Shown: one piece after another, positions 56,137 through 64,000 of the stretch
How positions within the stretch are numbered: position 1 is the first letter of the stretch
Layout of the letters: every line of letters starts with the position of its first letter
NCBI GenBank assembly: GCA_013420905.1
Contig: JAAXNY010000004.1
Span: 4,340,001-4,404,000 of the forward strand
DNA from: Collybia mongolica
Taxonomy: Eukaryota; Basidiomycota; Agaricomycetes; Agaricales; Clitocybaceae
Direction of reading: 5' to 3'
Length of the DNA stretch: 64,000 nucleotides
Made by a program: the position numbers and the translations under genes
The notes under the pieces: generated by a model
The model's input: only the letters and a program-made list of their open reading frames with translations
What the model was told of the DNA's origin: nothing
The model's database searches: none

Positions 56137-58412
56137 ATGGTCTCCACAACCGCCGTCGCAGCGTCTACCCAGATCGTCACGCTCCCCGACATCCCGGAAC
56201 TGTACGACCCCAACTTCCTCGACGTCCTCGTTCCCGCAGTTGACACAAAAGAGCGCGATGTAGTCATGAAGGCTCCCCCAGTTCCCAGGAACCCAATGAT
56301 GGATGCCCTCCAGTCCACCGCGAACCAGGTGTTCACCGCAAATCACGCTCCTGCTTACAATTCGACAGGGTCTGCGACCCTCGATGCCTTCCAGATGCTT
56401 GACTATTCGCACGACGACGCAGCGTACAAGAGGTACCTGGACAACGCCTGGCAGGAGGACCCTGAGCTCACCCTTCGGCTGATCTGGAATATACGCAGTA
56501 TCCACGATGGGAAGGCGGAGAAGGAGGAGTTCTACCGGTGAGTACCCTCACAGCCCTAATTATCCACGATCATCTAATTAACAATGTGCCGTACAGGGCG
56601 TTCGGGTGGCTGTACGACCACCATCCCCGCACGGCCATCTCAAATCTCCATCTCCTAGTTGAGCCTGTTTGCCAAACGCGCAAAAGCAAACAACCCCTAG
56701 CACACGGTTACTGGAAAGACCTCCTCAACATCCTCGCCCTGGCCACCGTCGACGAACTCAACGCCCCCATGACATCAACCGTCCTCCACGCCAAAAGGGA
56801 CAAGTACATCTACAACAAGCTGCGGATCAGGCGCGGAACCCCCGAACACCACATCCAGCTCTCCCTTCGGAGAGGAGAGAAACACAAAGCAGCCGCGCAG
56901 GAGAAGCGCACGCAAGAAGGCACCGCGCGACACCAGAACCTCCTCGACAAGCTCGCAGCCCCAAAATACCGTGCCCTCTACATCGCCATCGCCCGCCTCT
57001 TCTCCGAGCGCCTCCAACAAGACCTCCGTCTCCTCGCAGAACTCAACACCCTCGCCCCCGACGCAAAAGCCGCGCGCCTCGCCCTGCAGAAGCAGATCTC
57101 CCTCGCCGGGAAATGGGCCCCGACGCCCGCAGGCGCGCACGACCGCCGCACCAACATCACCACCGCCATCAGCCTGCTCCTCCAGCACGCGCAGACACCC
57201 GCCCCCTACCCCGCCGCCCTCAGCGCGCCCCTTTCCCCCGCCGCCTCCACCGCCCTCCTCCGCTCGTTCTTCCAACGCTGGGTGCTCACCCCACTCCGCC
57301 GCGTCTCGCACGTCCCCGAGCCGCTCATGTGCGCGCGCCGCTGGGGCGAGATCCGGTACGGCCGCGTCAGCGCGGTGTGCATGCGCAACAACACGGAGGC
57401 GTTCTTCCGGCACGACCCCGCGGGGTTCGAGGCGTACCTGGTGCGGGTCGAGCGCGGGCGGCGGACCATCAGCGGCGCGACGCTGTTCCCGCACGAGCTC
57501 GTCGCGGAGGCGTATGTGCTCGGGAGAAAAGCCGCGGCGCCGGCGGAGTCCGAGAAGAACGCGGCGCTGATGGCGGTGAAGCGGCGCGTTGCGGAGATGC
57601 GACTACGGGTACTGGAGCAGCAGTGGGGCGCGCTGATTGGGCGGCTGCGCGAGGCGGGGGCGCTGGATAATGCGATTGCTGTGTGCGACGTGTCGGGGTC
57701 GATGGGGTCACTGGGGGGGCGGCTGGACAAGCGGAATGTGATGCCGATCTTCCCGGCGGTCGGGCTGTCGTTGGTGCTAGCGCACCTGGCGCGCGCGCCG
57801 TTCGACGGCGGGTTTATCACGTTCTCGAAGGAGCCGCGGTTCGTGCGGCTCGACCTCGCGCGGTCGCTGGGGGAGACGCTGGGGGAGATGGTCATGGCGG
57901 ACGTGGGGATGAACACGGACCTGCACGCGGTGTTCGCGAAGCTCCTCCTCCCGCTTGCGGTGGAGAATAATGTGAAGCAGGAGGATATGATTAAGCGGGT
58001 GTTTGTGTTTTCGGATATGCAGTTTGATGAGGGCGCGGGGGCGGGTGGGTATCCTGCGCGGTGGGCGACGAACCATGATGCGGTGGAGAGGGCGTATGCG
58101 GATGCGGGGTATGAGGTGCCGCAGCTTGTGTATTGGGATGTGAGGGGGCGGGGGCGGGAGCGTGGCGTGGTGCGTGCGACGGTGGAGGTGCAGGCGGAGC
58201 GGAAGGGCGTGGCGATGATGAATGGGTTCTCGCCGGCGATGCTGAAGGTGTTCATGGGCGAGGAGGAAGAGGAGGAGGAGGGGTGGGAGAACCTTGGGGA
58301 GGAGGAGGAGGAGGAGGAGGAGGAGGAGGAGGAGGAGGAGTTTAATCCGGTGAATGTGATGAAGAAGGCGTTGATGAGGAAGAGCTTTGACGGGCTTGTG
58401 GTTGTGGATTGA
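56137..58412 (+). CDS. DUF2828-type protein with vWA-like metal site
   Basis: Two exons (56,137-56,537; 56,597-58,412) give 738 aa. The order and motifs fit the fungal/plant DUF2828 family, related to the TROVE/vWA fold of Ro-type proteins. The N-terminal helical domain includes DPELTLRLIWNIRSIHDGKA and FGWLYDHHPRTAI. The C-terminal vWA-like domain has the MIDAS string AVCDVSGSMGS and a later GMNTDLHAVF plus VFVFSDMQFDEG. Near the C-terminus a pure (GAG)n tract at about 58,258-58,342 encodes two runs of Glu separated by GWENLG. Very GC-rich third positions make several long frames on other strands, which are shadows. Cellular role unknown. Confidence 0.82.
58258..58342 (+). repeat. (GAG)n microsatellite encoding poly-Glu
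   Basis: GAG/GAA triplets in frame inside the DUF2828-type gene, interrupted once around 58,284-58,299. Prone to length change between strains. Confidence 0.92.
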
Positions 58413-58914
58413 GCGTGGTGCGGATCGAGGGTTGGGCCTCGATTCGTGGCGTGCGGGTGGTACATCCCCTTGTAATTCTGGTTTTGTGTCCGTTGCGTTA
58501 CTTGTCATCTTGTAGTACTATGCGCATGGTTTCTGTGTTACGAATGTTGTGAACCGAGGGTTTTTTTCGTGTACGCGTGTGTATAACACGCGTCATTGCG
58601 AAAGCTCAGATGAAATGGTATGGATGCAATCTGTACAGGCATTGTGCAACCCTTTCTAGCGAGTGCAGTCGACATAACTCCCTGCTCCCCCTAGTGTCGA
58701 ATGTTCTGGATAGTCTTTGTGATTATAGCCCATAAGCTGGGCTGCATACATTACATAGGAGAGTACCTCCCTGCCCTGACATGATATAAATCATCCAAAC
58801 GAAGACTGAATCAGGGTTTTCGATCGCGGCTTGAAGTCGCAATCAAAGGGTACCGGGCCACTGAATAGAGCGTTTAGTAAAGACCAAATGCCAACGCCAC
58901 CGGGACAGGAAAAC
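58413..58914. other. Intergenic
   Basis: 3' flank of the DUF2828-type gene and the end of the converging P450 pseudogene. No other feature is seen. Confidence 0.5.
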
Positions 58915-59618
58915 TCACATTACCCCACCATCAGTATAGTGTCCCGGAGGATACATAGGTTGTCCCTCATCATCAACCGGGGCCCGAATCTCGAATGCAC
59001 CAGGCATAGATGAGAAGACCAAGAACAAAAGGTCCTCTGCTAAATGCCGACCGGGGCAAAGACGACGCCCGCATCCGAAGGCCCCTTTCAGGGGATCAGT
59101 GTGAGGGTCAAAAGCGATCCATCGTTCGGGTTCGGAAAGATTGGGGGTCTGGGTATACATTTGGGTCATTCGGCATCGCCACCCTGCAGTTTGCGTTTAA
59201 TGGGTGGTCGCGGGTGAAGGTGGAACATCGCACACCAGAAATTGACAAAGACCATGGTTTCCGGTGTGATTTCTTGCCCGTTGTATACGTCATGTGTCGA
59301 CGGCTTCCCCCAAACTGAGAACGGGATTACGATCATACATATATGATGGTGAAGCTATTGGTGGGGACACTCACTTAATGGTATTGGAGAGAAACGTCGC
59401 GACATCTCTCTCATGATACAGTCGATGTATAGGAGGTCGGCTCTATCCTGGATGGTAGGAAATGAAATCGTGTACCTCCGGTGATCTTGTTGACTTCCAT
59501 TCGCACCATTTTTTGTACATCTGGATGCAACACTATAGCCAGAATAAATGACTTGATAGAAGAGATTGTCTGTCAAGATATCACATTATAGAATAGTCTA
59601 AATTGGCATTGGTAACAC

Positions 59619-60243
59619 TGTAAGGGGAACACCCAATTCTGCACACACGGCTCCAACTTCACACATGGGACATCAGCATCATGATTGGACATTGGCATCA
59701 GACATTGGCATTGGCACTTGCACTTGCATGTCAGTACTCATGCTTGCACATCAGTACTTGTGTTTGCACATTGGCACTCACACTCACACATTGGATTCCA
59801 GTTGGAGTATGTTGGCTTCTAGACTGTCCACAGTCCAGGCCAGGACCTCATGGATCTGGGTCAACCTGGGGCCAACCCTGAGGGCCAGCATATGAGTGGA
59901 CTGGCCCCTTTGGACAGGGCTAGGGCCATAGTGAGTACTGGCCTGGCCCTTGGGCTGGACCTGGGTCAGACCTGGCCAGCTGTAAGGGTAACCCTATGTT
60001 GCACTACACTAACCCAAGTCAGCTGATGCATGATCTAGCAGAGGAATCCAAAGTTATATTAAGAAGTCAAGTAGTAGGCTATCTACTTACCTAGCAGAGG
60101 AATCCAAAGAGAATACTCTGAGGATTCCCTGCCAGGGGTCTCTATCCTCCAATGCTGATCATGATGCCAATGTCCAATCATGATACCAATGTCTGATGTA
60201 TGAAGTTGGAGCCATGTGCATGGAATTGGGCATTCCCCTTACA
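59619..60243. mobile_element. MITE 1 of an overlapping inverted-repeat nest
   Basis: Inverted ends tgtaaggggaacacccaatt (59,619) and the complement of aattgggcattccccttaca (to 60,243), extending about 90 bases inward with the shared catgattggacattgg. No coding capacity. Its right half contains the left end of the second element. Confidence 0.7.
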
Positions 60244-60915
60244 CTAGCCTTATATATTGGTGGGTGGTGAAAGTGCTACCAAATAGTGGGGGTAAATAGT
60301 GGGGGAATAGAGAATGCAAGATCAAACCTCAAAAAATAATAACTCTTGTCAAAATTATTAGTAATCAATGATTTTTGATCAAATTCCTGATGTCAAGCAG
60401 CTTCAGACCAGAAACTTCTCTGATGATCCAGATGTGTAAGGGGTGAAAACACTAGGATAATTCATTGGGAGATAGTTGTATTTAATTGGTAGATGTTAGA
60501 TATGGTATGTATCAGCAGTAGACATCTTTCCAGACTATTAAACAATTTTTGTTTTTTTTTACCACTGGACCTGGTTGACCTGAAGCTGGCCTTGGACCAA
60601 GCTGGCCAGGTCTGACAAAGAGGTGGACTGGCCCTTGGGGCCAGGGCCAGGTCCAGCAAAAATAGGTTGGACCTGGCCCAGACCAGACTGTGGGCAGTCT
60701 ATTGGCTTCCCATCAGAGCACATCAGTTCACTTGTAGATAGTGTACACTATGCCTCTGAGCCAAGTGGCAACAATGGGACTCCATGGCTATTGTCTAGAA
60801 TAGGTACATAGGATAGAGACCCCTGGCAGGATCCTCAGAGTATTCTCTTTGGATTTCTCTGCTAGATTGCACATTAGCTGACTTGGGGTTGGTGTAATGT
60901 AGGGTTGCCCTTACA
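59981..60915. mobile_element. MITE 2 of the nest
   Basis: Inverted ends tgtaagggtaaccctatgtt (59,981) and the complement ending agggttgcccttaca (60,915), about 130 bases each, including gaatactctgaggatcctgc (60,824 side, in reverse complement). It overlaps MITE 1 by 263 bases. A GGCC-rich block inside (about 60,590-60,720) is also inverted relative to 59,820-59,980. Ends share TGTAAGGG with MITE 1, so both belong to one family. Confidence 0.65.
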
Positions 60916-62366
60916 AAGATAATATATGGTGTTAGCACTACTTTTTATATAATAAGTAAGTATTATCCCCAGAATTCAAACAATGATCTTACCTGAAAAA
61001 ACCTCAGTGGCTGAAAACATAAGGATGTCTTCAGCTTCGGGGCTAAGAACACCCTCTGCTTGTAACGTGCCTGCAATCAACAACAGCCTTACTATGCCAT
61101 GTGCCTTGTTTATTTAGAGATCAGACCAGCAGGATATTCACATGTGCTACCTGTTAGAATGAGAAAGACCCAAGAAGAGAGAAGTTCCAGAGGTATCCAG
61201 ATGAGGCACCAGAATGACCACAACAGTTGTATTGGCAACAGTCAAGCTACTGTAAGTCTAGTACAGGTGGCTCAGTGATGTGGCATTGAGCACATGAGAC
61301 AAGAAGTCATGTGATTCTAAATCTAACACTACCCACTATCAATTCCTTGACCATTTTCAACCCCATTGTTGTGGTAAGATCATACTGACATCTCTGCACC
61401 TTGCTGGCACATTTGAATTGCATGCTGGGAAGCCATTCTGGAAGGTACGATACTAGTGCGGGTATTTGATGTGGGTGAGAGGAAATGATGCAGGTGTGCT
61501 GGGGAACTCACAGAAAGGCAGCCAGTCCACAAGGAATTTGGCTATGTTGGCAGCTTGTACAAAGCCCCTTACAAGTTCATTTGCCATTTGTAGAAAAGGG
61601 TCTGAAGCTGCACCTTTGGCTTTGTAGCCATGTGATATCTGCAGCATGACAGAGGTAACTGCACTAATACACATCAACCTTTTGAGCATGACAGCCCATC
61701 AAAGGCCTTGGCCCACTCACTTGTGCACATATACCAGGTGGTTGGTAGGATCACAAATAATATTGACCAAGAGTTTTGTGATATATTCATGTAAAAATGA
61801 ATGGATGTATGGTATTGAGTGTGGGTTGATGGAGCTGCAGATGAGGTTTCAGCCCTTCTGTAGACAATTTGCATCAGGCTGGAAAACAACTCCTCTCTCC
61901 ATACTGGCACTATGTTAATGTCAACATCCTGAGTAATTGGACAGAAAATTGATACGAATAATTCTATCATCTTGGACACATGCCATGACCAGTAGTTTGA
62001 TGAGTGAGCCTCTAGAAGATCCCTGGCCACATCAATATTATTGATCATGGCTGGGGGTCTGTTTAAAACTTGCAGGGAATACAAAGGGCCTAAGGTTTGT
62101 TGAGAAATTATTGTTTGTTTTTGATGGAAAAATTGCATCAATTTACCATAGATTCTGCTCAATCATGCAAGTTGGATCCAAAGGCATTGAGCACATGAGA
62201 CGTTGCCTACAATGGGCCATCCTCTTGGTCCAGGGAGCTTGTGCCTAGCCTTTCTTGAGGCACCTGAGAAATTCAAAAGAAGCAGTCCAACTACGGTCAG
62301 GACAACAGCAATAGCTTGGTAATTTTTGGAGAGTGCCAGAATTAAGATTGTACAGTGTTTTAGCAA

Positions 62367-64000
62367 AACAAGAATACATGTCCAGGACTGCCATGTACCC
62401 TGTTTTTGGTAAAATTAGACCAGCTCTTATGATGCAAAATGAAGATGATAAAAATAAAAACTGTCCTATCTAATCAATAAAATATGACCAAATGGCACAG
62501 GTGCCCTCAATGTAAATGCAAGATTGCAGTCATTGGCTCCTGCAAGAAGTCTTTTTGAAAGGCACTGTACTGTTGGTCTGAAAATTGTGTGAGTTTGGAA
62601 TGTCTTTGCTGATCCTAACACAATAGGCACCGTATGCTTTACAAGATCACACTGGACCAGCAGAGAAGAGGTATGATGGCATTTTGGACCATACTATTTG
62701 CTTTAGACTTGAATTGCAGCAGTTGTAGATGATAGGTGGTGTTGCCCACAACATGATCAGCAGCTGCAAAAGGCAGACTGCTCTCAGCTGAAGATCTTAG
62801 TGATAGTGTTGTCATAGGACCAAACCAATTAGCAGAGATGGAAATATAGCAACAGGGAACTGCCAGCTTTGGTTGTCAATTATCCATCATTGTTTGGCCA
62901 ATGCTGATGCTGATGCCAAATAGAATTATTATATAATATATATTTTTAATCAAAAATTGCAAGAGCAACCATTATTAGTCAGCTTTCAATTGGTAACATC
63001 AGGACCAAGTTACTACAATGGTGTTCAGCCAGTCAGATCTATTCAATTCATATAAACAGCCAACCTCATGCACAATCAAACTCTTACTATGGGCCACATG
63101 ACACTTTTGGGGAATAAGGCAGGTGGCTCCTGCATGAAGAAATCACACAAGTTTCCTGGGCAGCAAATGATTGCACTGGGTGCAGGAGCAAGGAAGCAGG
63201 ATCCTCTCAAGCAGGCTTCTGGTAGATGTGGGGGAGAAGGAAGTTGAGGTAAGTGATCAAGATTGCAATGGCTGGATATTTGTGGTCTAACAATAATGGC
63301 AAATCCAGGAGCTGTGGTAGCCAAAACCAAAGATGAAGAATCCATCAACAGAAGTAAATCTGGGTACACAGGGCATTGGTGCACAAGCTGCCAGGCTACT
63401 ATAGTGTTAAAAACTATTTGACTGTATTAAAATGTATGAGATAGATTAGAATATAGTTTTCAATGAATGATGAAAAGCAAAAAGGTAGGGAAATTCAGTT
63501 TTTCTAACATGCAAGGCCTGACCCAAATACCAACTGCTTTTATCTTTAGTCTGTATTGTTGCTCTTGAAAGCAAATCTTCTGGCTCTGAATCCCAATTGG
63601 TGTAGTCTGTTGGCAGGTCAAAGAATATGCAATACTTATTGCAAACATGGTCAGATTCAAACTTTCCAAATGTACTTGGAATGTTTCCCTCTGCAAAGAT
63701 AAGGCTGAGCTTTCTAAAAATGTTATATTTGTTGTTTGAGGACCTTTGCCTTGTTTAAATGCAGTATTCACCCATTTGTAAGGATCTGAGGATCTGTGAG
63801 AAGAGTTGCACCACCTAAAAACAGCTTGAGCTCAGCCTGTTTTGACCAAATGGATTATGAGGCCCATACCTTGGAAGTCTGCAATGCATACACACCTGTT
63901 GGTTTGTTGATATTGAACATGCTGTGCAAACAAGAGGAATTAGGCATGTTCATTGTTGGCAGTATTTGTGAATTTTTGAGGTACTGCAGAGGTGTTGCCA
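62367..64000. other. CpG-poor sequence, unassigned
   Basis: No recognised gene. Minus-strand frames at 63,384-63,076 and 63,771-63,460 are open but show no known domain. The low CpG and AT-rich character match the repeat block at the left end, so old mobile DNA or a dead gene is likely. Confidence 0.4.

Larger units (their letters stand above)
58915..62366 (-). pseudogene. Cytochrome P450, split and frameshifted
   Basis: Minus-strand fragments in correct P450 order. A membrane anchor and Pro hinge (AIAVVLTVVGLLLLNF ... LPGPRGWPIVGNV) at 62,366-62,195. GPLYSLQVLNRPPAMINNID and VARDLLEAHSSNYWSW at 62,070-61,970. A KGAASDPFLQMANELVRGFV ... FLVDWLPF block at 61,610-61,512. VLSPEAEDILMFSATEVFSG (start of the I helix) at about 61,055-60,995. 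TISSIKSFILAIVLHPDVQK after 59,570. A K-helix region DRADLLYIDCIMREMSRRFS. Heme loop KGAFGCGRRLCPGRHL near 59,060, with the Cys ligand. Single-base frame changes occur near 59,475 (before the K helix) and between YPDPQSF and EPERW (about 59,120). An inverted-repeat nest at 59,619-60,915 fills the I-helix intron. Monooxygenase function is lost. Confidence 0.8.

Noticed and set aside
56669..57670. Long plus-strand frame overlapping the DUF2828-type gene
   Set aside because: Out of frame with the recognised protein, Arg/Pro-rich, with no start context or domain.
57206..58465. Long minus-strand open frame (419 codons)
   Set aside because: It is the shadow of the GC-rich DUF2828-type gene; composition is Ser/Arg/Pro-rich noise, with a poly-Ser run opposite the GAG repeat.
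18062..62366. Secondary-metabolite or sphingolipid gene cluster
   Set aside because: Ceramidase and P450 lie 40 kb apart with housekeeping genes between them, and the P450 is a pseudogene. No backbone synthase is present.

Overview
The window looks like a filamentous basidiomycete (Agaricomycetes) chromosome segment. Genes are dense in very short introns (about 50-60 bases, GT..AG). The protein families fit this group: GH5 exo-glucanases with an N-terminal membrane anchor, a TEA-domain regulator, neutral ceramidase, F-box/LRR, a DUF2828-type protein, small Ser/Thr-rich GPI-type secreted proteins, and an expanded P-loop GTPase family. No rRNA, tRNA, CRISPR array or replication origin could be supported.

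Layout. (1) 1-16.7 kb is an AT-rich, CpG-poor repeat block: a decayed Ty3/Gypsy element whose integrase is split by a poly-A-tailed insertion; degenerate minus-strand gene pieces; a GTPase pseudogene whose Walker A exon (about 15.4 kb) and DTPGFD exon (about 8.7 kb) are separated by about 6.4 kb of mobile DNA; and, inside that gap, a Tc1-like fragment plus a nest in which a CpG-rich, apparently intact pogo-type transposon sits in a TA of a 215-bp MITE, which itself sits in the central TA of a 1.4-kb palindrome. (2) 16.7-59.6 kb is gene-rich: neutral ceramidase (25 exons), an unknown two-exon gene, a TEA-domain transcription factor, two tandem nine-exon GH5 glucanase paralogues, a divergent pinin/SRP72 pair, a membrane-anchored histidine-phosphatase-like protein lacking the usual catalytic residues, a secreted repeat protein encoded by a tandem array of 51-nt exons, three small GPI-type secreted proteins, an F-box/LRR gene and a DUF2828-type gene. 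(3) 58.9-64 kb is again CpG-poor: a cytochrome P450 pseudogene with a nest of inverted-repeat elements in its I-helix intron, then unassigned sequence.

Several genes act at the cell surface or outside the cell (glucanases, ceramidase, repeat protein, GPI-type trio, phosphatase-like protein). They look like a loose set of cell-wall and secretome genes rather than a pathway cluster. Exon coordinates were built by hand. For the complete gene models, exon sums are multiples of three (ceramidase 712 aa, TEA 468, GH5 copies 739 and 718, pinin 311, SRP72-like 325, phosphatase-like 474, repeat protein 424, F-box 531, DUF2828-type 738, pogo transposase 872).
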